Origin: Niastella sp966211305
Lineage (GTDB): Bacteria > Bacteroidota > Bacteroidia > Chitinophagales > Chitinophagaceae
Length of the DNA: 64,000 nt
NCBI GenBank assembly: GCA_966211305.1
Contig: CBIHPC010000006.1
Coordinates: 18,051-82,050 of the forward strand
Direction of reading: 5' to 3'
Shown: one piece after another, positions 24,830 through 33,652 of the stretch
Position numbering within the stretch: the first letter of the stretch is position 1
Layout: each line of letters opens with the position of its first letter
The notes under the pieces: model-generated
Databases searched by the model: none
The model's input: only the letters and a program-made list of their open reading frames with translations
What the model was told of the DNA's origin: nothing
Program-made: the position numbers and the translations under genes

Positions 24830-27016
24830 ATGGCTTTTACTTTTTACAGGCAACTCAATGCAATGGATTGTGGCCCTACATGTTTGCGAATGATAGCCAA
24901 ACATTATGGGAAGCATTATAATTCAGATTCGCTCAGGCAGGAAACCGGATTTGGTAAACAGGGGGTGTCGATGCTGGGAATCAGTAAAGCAGCTGAAAAG
25001 ATAGGGTTTAGAACAAGAGGCGTAAAACTCACGCAAGACCAGCTTTCTGTCATAAACCTTCCCTGTATTTTACATTGGGATCAAAATCACTTTGTGGTTT
25101 TAATTTCTTATAAAAAGCGTACGGTAAAAGTAGCTGACCCTGGTTCAGGTATTCTGCATTACACCAGAAAGGAATTTTTGCAACACTGGAGTTCTTCCAT
25201 TAATGAAGATGGAGATTCGATAGGCACTGCGCTGTTGCTGGAACCCACCACCCTCTTTTATAAGCAACCTGGTGATAAAGAGCACAAATTAAGCTGGGGC
25301 CTGGCGCTAAAATACCTGCAGCAAAGCAAATGGCAGATGTGGCAGGTGTTTGCCGCCCTCGTCATCACGTCTTCTCTGCAATTGCTTTTTCCGTATTTAA
25401 CTCAAAGTATAGTAGATACCGGTATAAAAACGCAGAACATACGGTTTATTACCATTATTTTGATCGCTCAGTTAATGTTGATATTCAGCCGCACCGTAAT
25501 TGATTTCATGCGCAGTCGCTTATTGCTGAAAATATCGAATATTTTTAATTTGTCAATTCTATCCGATTTCTGGATCAAGCTCACCCGGCTTCCGGTATCT
25601 TACTTCGATACTCATCATACCGGCGACACCATACAGCGTATCGGCGATCATCAACAAATTCAGAACTTTCTTACCGGCACCGCTTTAAACACGCTGTTTT
25701 CTGTATTTAACTTTCTAATTTATGCAATTGTACTAATGATGTACAGTATGCAGATCTTTGTTGTTTTTTCAATCGGTAGTGTACTGTATTTCATCTGGAT
25801 ACAGTTATTCCTGCGGCTTAGGCGGAAACTTAATTATGAAACTTTTCATCTTGCTTCAAAAGAAAACAATATAACGCTTCAACTGGTACAGGGAATGCAG
25901 GAAGTAAGGCTCAATAACGCTGAGCAACTTAAACGGTGGGAATGGGAGGACATGCAAACCTCGATATTTAAAGTTAATTTTAAAAAACTAAACTACAGTC
26001 AGTTGCAGCAGGCAGGCGCCCTGCTGATCAACCAGGGAAAAGATGTCGTCGTTACTTACATTGTTGCACAACTTGTTATCACCGGTGAGCTTACCCTTGG
26101 TACTATGTTGGCAGTTCAATATATTATCGGTCAGCTAAGCGGCCCGGTAGGTCAGTTCGTAAACTTTTTTCAAAGTGCCCAGGACGCCAAAATAAGTATC
26201 GAGCGACTCAACGAAATACATCAGATGCAGGATGAGGAAGCCGCAGATAAAACGTATTTATCACGGTTGCCGGAAGATAAAAGTATTCATATTAATAACC
26301 TCTCGTTTAGTTATCCGGGATCTATTGGTACGCCCGTACTGAATAATATTTCCCTGGAAATTCCCAATGGAAAAATTGTTGCGATTGTTGGAACCAGTGG
26401 AAGTGGTAAAACCACATTGCTGAAAATGTTGCTGAAATTCTATGCCCAGTACACGGGCGACATAACTATCGGGGGAAGCGATTTTAAGTATATCAGCCCT
26501 TCATATTGGCGCAGTCAATGCGGTGCCGTTTTGCAGGATGGGTATATTTTTAGTGATACCATCGCCCGCAATATAGCCGTAGGCGACGAAATAATTGATC
26601 AGGACAAACTTGTCAGCTGTTGCCGCATTGCAAATATTCTCTCATTTATTGAATCATTGCCAAATGGGTTTTATACACAATTGGGCGCAGAAGGTGTAGG
26701 GATCAGCCAGGGCCAACGCCAGCGATTACTTATTGCCAGGGCAATTTATAAAGATCCGCAGTTCATGTTTTTTGATGAAGCTACTAATTCGCTTGACGCC
26801 AATAACGAAAAAGCTATTGTTGAAAACCTTCAATCATTTTTTAAAGGCCGAACTGTGGTGATTGTGGCTCACCGGTTAAGCACAGTAAGATATGCAGATA
26901 AAATTGTTGTTTTATACAAAGGAAAAATCACAGAAGAAGGAACGCATGATGAACTGACTGCCGTTAAAGGCAGGTATTACGAACTGGTGAAAAATCAACT
27001 TGAATTAGGAACCTGA
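24830..27016 (+). CDS. Peptidase-containing ABC transporter (C39 bacteriocin exporter, LanT)
   Basis: A 728-residue exporter. The N-terminal C39 peptidase (1 to about 140) has catalytic C14 in NAMDCGPTCLRM, a histidine in HWDQNHFVVL and aspartate in VADPGSG; it should cut after the Gly-Gly of the precursor leader. The membrane domain spans about 155-450. The nucleotide-binding domain has GTSGSGKTT (near 519), signature SQGQRQRLL, Walker B FMFFDEATNSLD and AHRLSTV. It follows the esterase gene by 64 bp and precedes the HlyD partner by 14 bp. Confidence 0.95.
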   Translation: MAFTFYRQLNAMDCGPTCLRMIAKHYGKHYNSDSLRQETGFGKQGVSMLGISKAAEKIGFRTRGVKLTQDQLSVINLPCILHWDQNHFVVLISYKKRTVKVADPGSGILHYTRKEFLQHWSSSINEDGDSIGTALLLEPTTLFYKQPGDKEHKLSWGLALKYLQQSKWQMWQVFAALVITSSLQLLFPYLTQSIVDTGIKTQNIRFITIILIAQLMLIFSRTVIDFMRSRLLLKISNIFNLSILSDFWIKLTRLPVSYFDTHHTGDTIQRIGDHQQIQNFLTGTALNTLFSVFNFLIYAIVLMMYSMQIFVVFSIGSVLYFIWIQLFLRLRRKLNYETFHLASKENNITLQLVQGMQEVRLNNAEQLKRWEWEDMQTSIFKVNFKKLNYSQLQQAGALLINQGKDVVVTYIVAQLVITGELTLGTMLAVQYIIGQLSGPVGQFVNFFQSAQDAKISIERLNEIHQMQDEEAADKTYLSRLPEDKSIHINNLSFSYPGSIGTPVLNNISLEIPNGKIVAIVGTSGSGKTTLLKMLLKFYAQYTGDITIGGSDFKYISPSYWRSQCGAVLQDGYIFSDTIARNIAVGDEIIDQDKLVSCCRIANILSFIESLPNGFYTQLGAEGVGISQGQRQRLLIARAIYKDPQFMFFDEATNSLDANNEKAIVENLQSFFKGRTVVIVAHRLSTVRYADKIVVLYKGKITEEGTHDELTAVKGRYYELVKNQLELGT

Positions 27017-27030
27017 TAAATTTCTCTCTT

Positions 27031-28368
27031 ATGAGCAACGACGAAACAGGTAAAAGCTTTCTATCGACTCCCCTGCCGGTTAACGGACATGCTAAGTTAT
27101 ACAACAGATCTCTGCTTACACAGGAGGTTATTTCACGAAAACCAACATTCTTTGAACGTTGGGCCCTTTTGCTTTTTCTTGGGCTGTTATTGGTATTGTT
27201 CGGTTGTACCTGGTTTGTCGACTATCCCGACGTAATTGAGGCAGGGGCCATCCTTACGGCGGAGAACGCGCCCAAAGAAATAGTGCCTTTGCAGGACGGA
27301 CGGCTGGTAAAACTTTTTATAAAGAATGATCAGGATGTTAAAGAACAACAGGTAATTGGCTGGATGGAAAGCACAGCGAATCATGAAGATGTAATTGCCC
27401 TATGGGGCAAACTCGATAAAGGGCTGCAGTTATTGTCGAAGGGTCGAACAAAAGACGTTTCACTTTTATTTGCCGTTCGTTATATGAATATGGGCGAACT
27501 ACAAAATGATTATCAGAAATTTATCGCGGCATGGCAGCAGTTTAACGACTATTTTGTGAATGACTTCTATATTCAAAAGCGAAATTTTCTGGTAAAAGAC
27601 CTGCAAACGCTCAGGAAAATGAAGGAAAATCTTTTGCACCAGCAATCAATTGTAGAGCAAAGCCTTCAGCTGGCATCCGAGTCATTTGATATGAATAATT
27701 CTTTGTTGCAGCAAAAGGTGATTTCAAAAGAAGATCTCAGAAACGAAAAAAGCCGGTTGTACAATAAACAACTTGAATTGCCCCAGCTCAAAGGACAATT
27801 GCTTTCCAACGAAAACCAGCAAAGAGAAAAACAAAAGGAAATTGATCAGCTTGAACACGATATTTCACAACAGGTAATAATTTTTCAACAGGCTTTACAG
27901 GCAATGAAAAGTGCAACAGATGACTGGATGAAAAAGTTTGTGCTGCAATCGCCGGTCGACGGAAAGGTGACTTTCTTTATTCCATTGCAGGAGAACCAGC
28001 TGTTGAGAAAAGGGAAACTGCTGGGGTACGTATATATACCGGATACAAAGTATTATGCCGAATTGAACCTGCCGCAGAGCAATTTTGGTAAAGCCGATAC
28101 AGGATTGAATGTACAACTGCATTTTGATGCCTACCCTTTTGAGGAATATGGAAGTGTAAATGGAAAACTCAATTATATATCTTCCCTGCCATCTGACAGT
28201 GGTTTTCTGGCAACAGTTCGTTTGGATAGCGGTTTGTATACCACGCACAAGAAAGTTATTCAATACAAAAGCCGATTGAATGCCCGCGCCTTCGTAATAA
28301 CTAAAAATACCAATCTGCTGATGCGATTATACTATGGCATAGTGAAAGCTACTTCATTCGAAAAATAA
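27031..28368 (+). CDS. HlyD-family membrane fusion protein
   Basis: A 445-residue periplasmic adaptor with a single N-terminal membrane segment (about 48-66, LLFLGLLLVLFGCTWFV), a long alpha-helical hairpin rich in Gln/Glu/Lys (about 150-290) and flanking beta domains including LQSPVDGKVTFFI, a lipoyl-like half motif. It would bridge the C39 ABC exporter to an outer-membrane channel. No TolC homologue is present in the window. Last gene of the plus-strand operon; the next gene is convergent after 15 bp. Confidence 0.93.
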   Translation: MSNDETGKSFLSTPLPVNGHAKLYNRSLLTQEVISRKPTFFERWALLLFLGLLLVLFGCTWFVDYPDVIEAGAILTAENAPKEIVPLQDGRLVKLFIKNDQDVKEQQVIGWMESTANHEDVIALWGKLDKGLQLLSKGRTKDVSLLFAVRYMNMGELQNDYQKFIAAWQQFNDYFVNDFYIQKRNFLVKDLQTLRKMKENLLHQQSIVEQSLQLASESFDMNNSLLQQKVISKEDLRNEKSRLYNKQLELPQLKGQLLSNENQQREKQKEIDQLEHDISQQVIIFQQALQAMKSATDDWMKKFVLQSPVDGKVTFFIPLQENQLLRKGKLLGYVYIPDTKYYAELNLPQSNFGKADTGLNVQLHFDAYPFEEYGSVNGKLNYISSLPSDSGFLATVRLDSGLYTTHKKVIQYKSRLNARAFVITKNTNLLMRLYYGIVKATSFEK

Positions 28369-28383
28369 TTGCCGCGTCGGAAA

Positions 28384-29244
28384 TTATTGAAGTACCCGTT
28401 GCATGATCGATTGAATGACTGCCGCATCTTTAGCTGTGGAAAATTTTCTGGCAAAAAGTTTTCCCGATTCAGTAATAGTAAAGATGTCATCCATGGTAAG
28501 CATGCGGGGGTATTCAGGGCCTTTTTTCCAGTCGGTATAAAGCAGGTTGTCATTGATAACATCGTCACTGAAATCGCTGTTCATTAGCAGCGTATGAAAG
28601 AATAATTCGTCAGGAACGAGTGTCTTCTTAAAAAAGTCGACATATTCAGCATTATGGTCTATGAAATTGAGCAGGCTTTTTATGCAATTATATGACAATA
28701 CCCACCATTGAGATCCACCATATGGAGTAAGATCTCCCGGAAATGGTCGTTCCATTTTAACCTCCTTCTGCAACATGGCTAATCGTTTTGCGTCAACTAT
28801 ACCGGCTTCATCTACGAACCAATAGTAGCGAATTCTCTCGAGGCCCCCGTTCCCATTCCAGCCGGAATAAGGAAGTTCATTATAATTTATAAATTCTTTG
28901 CCATGATTTGTTTCTAGGTAGCTGATAATCTTTTCTGCAGGTTGAATGGGAAGGTGCTGCGAGCTTAACAATATAAGATAATCAAACTTGTCTCTCAACG
29001 ACCTCTTCATCAATTGCAATGTAACATTCACAATGCTAAAACCACCCCAGTTTACGGGTATTCTGTTAGTTAAAAAATTTATTCTTTTCTGGTTGTTCTC
29101 CGATAAATGCCTGCGCGCTTCCTGTAAAGGCACTTTTTTGTCTATATGTAAATAAAAATTTATTTGAGGATGGTCTAATGCCGTTATTATATTTTGCAGG
29201 TTGTCGAAATTATTATGAGCAATTACGGCTACAGCAATTTTCAT
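28384..29244 (-). CDS. Core-2/I-branching-type glycosyltransferase (GT14)
   Basis: A 286-residue protein matching the GT14 family (beta-1,6-N-acetylglucosaminyltransferase-like). Characteristic segments are VIAHNNFDNLQNII at the start, FYLHIDKKVP, NWGGFSIVNVT, YLILLSSQHLPIQ and SQWWVLSYNCI. GT14 enzymes do not need a DxD motif. In Bacteroidota such enzymes are common in glycan and exopolysaccharide clusters. It closes the lanthipeptide region from the opposite strand, being convergent with the HlyD gene, and is the third glycosyltransferase here. Membership in the pathway is plausible but not proven. The 368-bp gap downstream to dnaK holds only the dnaK terminator. Confidence 0.85.
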   Translation of the reverse strand: MKIAVAVIAHNNFDNLQNIITALDHPQINFYLHIDKKVPLQEARRHLSENNQKRINFLTNRIPVNWGGFSIVNVTLQLMKRSLRDKFDYLILLSSQHLPIQPAEKIISYLETNHGKEFINYNELPYSGWNGNGGLERIRYYWFVDEAGIVDAKRLAMLQKEVKMERPFPGDLTPYGGSQWWVLSYNCIKSLLNFIDHNAEYVDFFKKTLVPDELFFHTLLMNSDFSDDVINDNLLYTDWKKGPEYPRMLTMDDIFTITESGKLFARKFSTAKDAAVIQSIMQRVLQ

Positions 29245-29556
29245 TAAAGTTTGTTTAGGGAATCAGGGATTAACATTTACGCATAAATGTTATATTTATA
29301 TGCCGTCATTAAGTTCTGAATTTATTTTTACTTCAACAAAAAAGCAGCCGGTTTAATTCGGGAATCCGTTATTCGTTACTAATGGTAACAACTTACATGA
29401 ACCGGAAACCGTCGCAAATCAACTCATATGATATTAACATGGCCTGATCAAATAAAGCAAAGGATAGTTGCGTAATCAGTCAATAAAAGTATCCATTGGG
29501 CAGGTAAGATGCATGCGTAGAGTAGAAATTGAATGAAACAAGCCGGGTAACACCAT

Positions 29557-29585
29557 AAAAAAAGCCCCGGCAGTATCGCCGGGGC
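29557..29585 (-). terminator. Rho-independent terminator of dnaK
   Basis: On the minus strand GCCCCGGC pairs with GCCGGGGC around a six-base loop and is followed by seven T residues. It lies 28 bp after the dnaK stop codon. Confidence 0.92.
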
Positions 29586-29612
29586 CTTCGTCTTTTATTG
29601 TAATCTCCGTCC

Positions 29613-31526
29613 TTATTTCACTTCTTCGTATTCGGCATCGGTTACGTTTTCACCGCCGCCGCCATTGTTACCGCCGCCCTGTTGCTGACCGTCGCCAGGT
29701 TGCTGGCCACCGGCCTGTGCGCCTTGTGTGGCTTTGTACAACTCTTCGCTGGCTGCTGTCCAGGCATTGTTCATTTCCGTTGTAGCAGCGTCGATAGCAT
29801 TCAGGTCCTGCGATTTGTGCGCTTCTTTCAACTTGTTCAGTGCAGTTTCAATGGGCGCTTTTTTATCAGCGGGGATCTTGTCTCCGTATTCTTTCAATTG
29901 TTTTTCGGTCTGGAAGATCAGGCTGTCGGCCTGGTTGATCTTGTCAACCTTTTCACGGGCCGCCTTATCGGTAGCTTCGTTGGCTTTTGCCTCGTTCTTC
30001 ATTTTTTCGATCTCGTCCTTACTTAAACCGCTACCGGCTTCGATCCTGATCTTTTGTTCTTTACCAGTGCCTTTATCCTTTGCCAGTACGTGCAGGATAC
30101 CATTGGCGTCGATATCGAAGGTTACTTCAATTTGCGGAACGCCACGGGGCGCAGGCGGAATGTCTGTCAACTGGAAGCGGCCGAGGCTCTTGTTCTGATT
30201 GGCCATTGGACGCTCGCCCTGCAACACATGTATTTCAACACCAGGCTGGTTATCGCTGGCGGTAGAGAACACTTCTGATTTTTTGGTGGGGATGGTTGTG
30301 TTTGAATCGATCAAACGGGTCATTACGCCACCCATTGTCTCTATACCGAGGCTCAGCGGAGTTACGTCGAGCAACAGTACGTCTTTTACCTCACCGGTCA
30401 ATACCGCACCCTGAATAGCAGCGCCAACGGCTACCACTTCATCGGGGTTCACACCTCTGTTGGGTTTCTTGCCGAAGAATTTTTCTACGATCTCCTGTAC
30501 TTTGGGAATACGGGTGCTACCACCTACCAGTATCACTTCGTCGATTTGAGAAGTAGATAAACCGGCATCTTTCAGCGCCTGCTCGCAGGGTTTCAGGCAG
30601 CGTTCGAATAATTTATCGGCCAGCTGTTCGAATTTTGCGCGGCTCAGTTTCTTTACCAGGTGTTTGGGCACTCCGTCAACTGCGGTTATATATGGCAGAT
30701 TGATCTCTGTTTCAGTTGAAGAAGACAATTCAACTTTTGCTTTTTCAGCAGCTTCTTTCAACCGTTGTAAAGCCATCGGGTCTTTACGCAGGTCAACGCC
30801 TTCATCGTTCTTAAATTCGGCTGCCAGCCAGTCCATGATCACTTTATCGAAGTCGTCACCGCCAAGGTGGGTATCACCATTGGTTGATTTTACTTCGAAA
30901 ACGCCATCGCCGAGTTCCAGTACAGAAATATCGAATGTACCACCGCCAAGGTCAAATACGGCGATCTTCTGATCGTGTTTGCCTTTATCGAGACCGTAAG
31001 CCAGCGCCGCAGCGGTAGGTTCGTTCACGATACGGCGTACATTTAGACCGGCAATTTCACCGGCTTCTTTGGTAGCCTGACGTTGTGCGTCGTTAAAGTA
31101 AGCCGGAACGGTAATTACGGCTTCATTTACTTCCTGGCCCAGGTAATCTTCTGCTGTTTTCTTCATTTTCTGAAGGATCATGGCAGATAATTCCTGGGGT
31201 GTATATAAGCGGCCGTCTATGTCAATACGTACCGTATTATTGTCACCTTTTGCTACCTTATAGCTCCAGTGGCTGATCTCTTCTGTCACCTCGTCAAACC
31301 GGCGTCCCATGAAACGCTTAACGCTCATGATGGTATTATGCGGGTTGGTAATGGCCTGGCGTTTCGCCGGATCACCTACTTTACGTTCGCCGTTCTTCAG
31401 AAAAGCCACTACAGACGGGGTGGTACGGCGTCCCTCGTCATTGGCAATTACCACCGGTTCATTTCCTTCCATTACTGCAACGCAGCTGTTGGTGGTACCG
31501 AGGTCAATTCCTATTATCTTTCCCAT
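29613..31526 (-). CDS. dnaK: Molecular chaperone DnaK (Hsp70)
   Basis: A 637-residue Hsp70. The start MGKIIGIDLGTTNS, IAVFDLGGGTFDISVLE, VILVGGSTRIPKVQ and VNPDEVVAVGAA are classic signatures, and the C-terminus has a Gly/Gln-rich tail ending in EYEEVK. It folds and holds client proteins with ATP, together with DnaJ and GrpE, which are not encoded here. The upstream 545-bp gap contains spaced TGTCAG/TGGCAG repeats at 31594-31611 and one octamer word array. Monocistronic with its own strong terminator. Confidence 0.98.
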   Translation of the reverse strand: MGKIIGIDLGTTNSCVAVMEGNEPVVIANDEGRRTTPSVVAFLKNGERKVGDPAKRQAITNPHNTIMSVKRFMGRRFDEVTEEISHWSYKVAKGDNNTVRIDIDGRLYTPQELSAMILQKMKKTAEDYLGQEVNEAVITVPAYFNDAQRQATKEAGEIAGLNVRRIVNEPTAAALAYGLDKGKHDQKIAVFDLGGGTFDISVLELGDGVFEVKSTNGDTHLGGDDFDKVIMDWLAAEFKNDEGVDLRKDPMALQRLKEAAEKAKVELSSSTETEINLPYITAVDGVPKHLVKKLSRAKFEQLADKLFERCLKPCEQALKDAGLSTSQIDEVILVGGSTRIPKVQEIVEKFFGKKPNRGVNPDEVVAVGAAIQGAVLTGEVKDVLLLDVTPLSLGIETMGGVMTRLIDSNTTIPTKKSEVFSTASDNQPGVEIHVLQGERPMANQNKSLGRFQLTDIPPAPRGVPQIEVTFDIDANGILHVLAKDKGTGKEQKIRIEAGSGLSKDEIEKMKNEAKANEATDKAAREKVDKINQADSLIFQTEKQLKEYGDKIPADKKAPIETALNKLKEAHKSQDLNAIDAATTEMNNAWTAASEELYKATQGAQAGGQQPGDGQQQGGGNNGGGGENVTDAEYEEVK

Positions 31527-31593
31527 ATATGCTGAATTTAATGTTCCATTATGGTTATCAATGATTATGCCGCGGAGAAGAAGAGTGAAAAAA

Positions 31594-31611
31594 TGTCAGT
31601 TTGGGTGGCAG
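31594..31611. promoter_or_regulatory. Direct repeats upstream of dnaK
   Basis: TGTCAG (31594-31599) and TGGCAG (31606-31611) are repeated with 12-bp spacing about 70-85 bp upstream of the dnaK start. They may be a promoter or heat-shock regulator site. No CIRCE (TTAGCACTC-N9-GAGTGCTAA) element was found. Confidence 0.35.
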
Positions 31612-31767
31612 AATGTTTCTTTTGCAATGAGGTGATGATCCTGAATGTCATGAATCGATGTGATAAAGCGATAATATACTTTCTGTGCGGCAGTCTCATT
31701 TTTCGGAAACACGCGCTGTGAACAGATCTTGCGCCGGCACTCAAAAATGTTCAGTCGAAGCATTCTC

Positions 31768-31822
31768 CTGTATTCCATTACCACATTTTCGAATTATCAC
31801 ATTAGCAAATTCGCTAATTGGC
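31768..31822. repeat. Octamer word array with CTGTATTC core
   Basis: CTGTATTC is followed by 8-bp words CATTACCA, CATTTTCG, AATTATCA, CATTAGCA, AATTCGCT. It lies in the middle of the dnaK upstream gap. The rest of 31823-32071 has no recognised gene; a small hairpin TCCCTTT/AAAGGGA occurs near 32025-32040. Confidence 0.7.
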
Positions 31823-32071
31823 TACTTGCGTCCCTGATGATCAAAAATCGAATAAGAAAACTGCGAAACGATCTTGTACATATAATGATGTATTTATATC
31901 TTCACGCAACACCCCTGAATCACCGTTTATACGCAGTAGAATTACTGTGCCGAACCGGGTGATTTTCAGTAAGAACGAATAAACCGTGAGTAAAACGATA
32001 GTTTTTGAAATCCGGCATTCCCTTTGAAGAAAAGGGATTGACCTTAATAATGTCCCTTAAAAAATTCTCTT

Positions 32072-32749
32072 ATGGTTTTTCAGTTCTGGGCCCTATTTGC
32101 CATCCTGACTGCTGGCATTGTTTTTTGCGACCGAAAGTTCAATATGCTGCGTGACCTCAGCAAGGCCAATCCCCGGCCATATAGCTGGTCACGGGTTCAG
32201 TTGGCCTGGTGGTCGGTGATCATTCTGACCTCCTTTACCACCATCATGCTGCAAACCGGTCATGCTCCCAATTTGCACACCTCCACACTTGTTTTACTGG
32301 GTATCAGCGCCGGCACCATGGCCGCCGCCCGGGTTATCGATCTGGCCGACCAGCAGAATTCGCTGGTATTCCGGCATCAGGACATCAAGACCAACAATTT
32401 TTTTCTCGATCTCCTGTCAGATCAGAACGGGATAAGCATTCAGCGTTTCCAGGCTATTATTTTCAATGCCGTGTTCGGCCTCTGGTTTATTTCCTCCACG
32501 CTGGGCAACCTCGGCGATCCCAACTTTTGTTTGTCGGATTTTGTCAAAGGCGATCCCAATCTGGCGCAATGCCTGCTGCATTCAACCGACTTTTTAATTC
32601 CAATCGTCAGTGACAACAACCTGATACTGCTTGGATTAAGTTCGGCCACCTATGCCGCATTGAAAATAACCGAAAACAAAGGAACAGCTTCGGAAACCCT
32701 GTCGGAAAAAGTGGTGGATGAAGCCTTGAACACCCCTGCACAGGGTTAA
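32072..32749 (+). CDS. Membrane protein of unknown function
   Basis: A 225-residue protein I do not recognise. It has about five hydrophobic segments (roughly residues 3-19, 43-61, 70-88, 126-146, 180-198), with an SRVQLAWWSVII motif at the second. The C-terminal 30 residues are hydrophilic and probably cytoplasmic. It lies 9 bp upstream of a signal-less peptidoglycan amidase gene, so the two are almost certainly co-transcribed. That arrangement recalls holin/endolysin pairs, but the protein is larger than most holins. It could also be a phage-tail or injection-system accessory protein. Confidence 0.6.
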   Translation: MVFQFWALFAILTAGIVFCDRKFNMLRDLSKANPRPYSWSRVQLAWWSVIILTSFTTIMLQTGHAPNLHTSTLVLLGISAGTMAAARVIDLADQQNSLVFRHQDIKTNNFFLDLLSDQNGISIQRFQAIIFNAVFGLWFISSTLGNLGDPNFCLSDFVKGDPNLAQCLLHSTDFLIPIVSDNNLILLGLSSATYAALKITENKGTASETLSEKVVDEALNTPAQG

Positions 32750-32758
32750 ATCATTTAT

Positions 32759-33496
32759 ATGAACATTACTCCTGTTTTAAGTCCCAATTTTACCCAGGGA
32801 AGAAGAACCTACCGACCCGAAGCCATCGTTATTCATGTTATGGATGGAACGCTGAAAGGCACCGATAGCTGGTTCAGCAGCGCGCTGTCGCAGGTGTCGG
32901 CCCATTATGGTATTGGCAAGAACGGCGAAGTACACCAGTATGTCGATGAAATCGATACTGCCTGGCATGCCGGCCGCATTCATGACCCCACCTGGCCCCT
33001 CATTAAAAAAACTTCCGACGGAATGTATATAAACCCCAACTATTATACGATTGGGGTAGAACATGAAGGCAACGAACAAAGCGAGTGGACCGACGCCATG
33101 TACGCCACCAGTGCCGAACTCATTCGCAAAATGTGTCAACGCTGGAGCATTCCCGCTGACCGCCTGCATATTATAGGGCATCATGAAATTTATTCTTTAA
33201 AGAACTGCCCCGGTTTTAAGGTGGATATGGATAAGCTGATCGCCCTCGTGAATGGCAGCACACAACATGTGAACGGACAAATAAGTAAAACCGAAAAATT
33301 CGGTAAGGTAACCACGTTAACCCGGCTGAACCTGCGTGCAGGGCCGGGTAAAGTATATAAGATAACGAATATGGTCAATGCCGGAATTCAACTGGCCTAC
33401 GATGGTTTTACCATGCAGGGCGAAACGGTGAACGGTAATGGAAAATGGTATTATACGGAAGAAGGCAACTGGTTCTGGAGCGGCGGCGTGAAATAA
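32759..33496 (+). CDS. N-acetylmuramoyl-L-alanine amidase with SH3-like domain
   Basis: A 245-residue protein. The N-terminal Amidase_2/PGRP domain (about 1-165) has IVIHVMDGT with a zinc-ligand histidine, WHAGRIHD, YTIGVEHEGNE and GHHEIYSLKNCPG, whose His and Cys region completes the site. The C-terminal part (about 180-245, LTRLNLRAGPGKVYKI) is an SH3-type cell-wall-binding domain. It cleaves the amide between MurNAc and the stem peptide. There is no signal peptide, as in phage endolysins, so access to peptidoglycan would require help, perhaps from the upstream membrane protein. The stop codon starts an octamer array. Confidence 0.88.
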   Translation: MNITPVLSPNFTQGRRTYRPEAIVIHVMDGTLKGTDSWFSSALSQVSAHYGIGKNGEVHQYVDEIDTAWHAGRIHDPTWPLIKKTSDGMYINPNYYTIGVEHEGNEQSEWTDAMYATSAELIRKMCQRWSIPADRLHIIGHHEIYSLKNCPGFKVDMDKLIALVNGSTQHVNGQISKTEKFGKVTTLTRLNLRAGPGKVYKITNMVNAGIQLAYDGFTMQGETVNGNGKWYYTEEGNWFWSGGVK

Positions 33497-33652
33497 TGTG
33501 ATAATATGCTAATGTGATAATGCTTCTGGTGCAGCAGTCTTTTTTTCCGGGACCTAACTTTATGACAATCGTAAACCCAGGCATTGCACCCAAACCGCTC
33601 ACGCGAAGCATTCCCGATGCTGTATTCATTAGCATATTAGCTAATTATTCTC
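33493..33652. repeat. Inverted octamer arrays between convergent genes
   Basis: 33493-33527 has AATGTGAT and AATATGCT words starting at the amidase stop codon. 33617-33652 has CTGTATTC then CATTAGCA, TATTAGCT, AATTATTC. The second arm encodes the C-terminal Ile-Ile-Ser and TAA stop of the GtrA gene. The two arms are complementary. Confidence 0.8.

Noticed and set aside
31729..31962. 77-residue open frame in the dnaK upstream gap
   Set aside because: It runs through an octamer word array, has no recognisable domain and no plausible start context.
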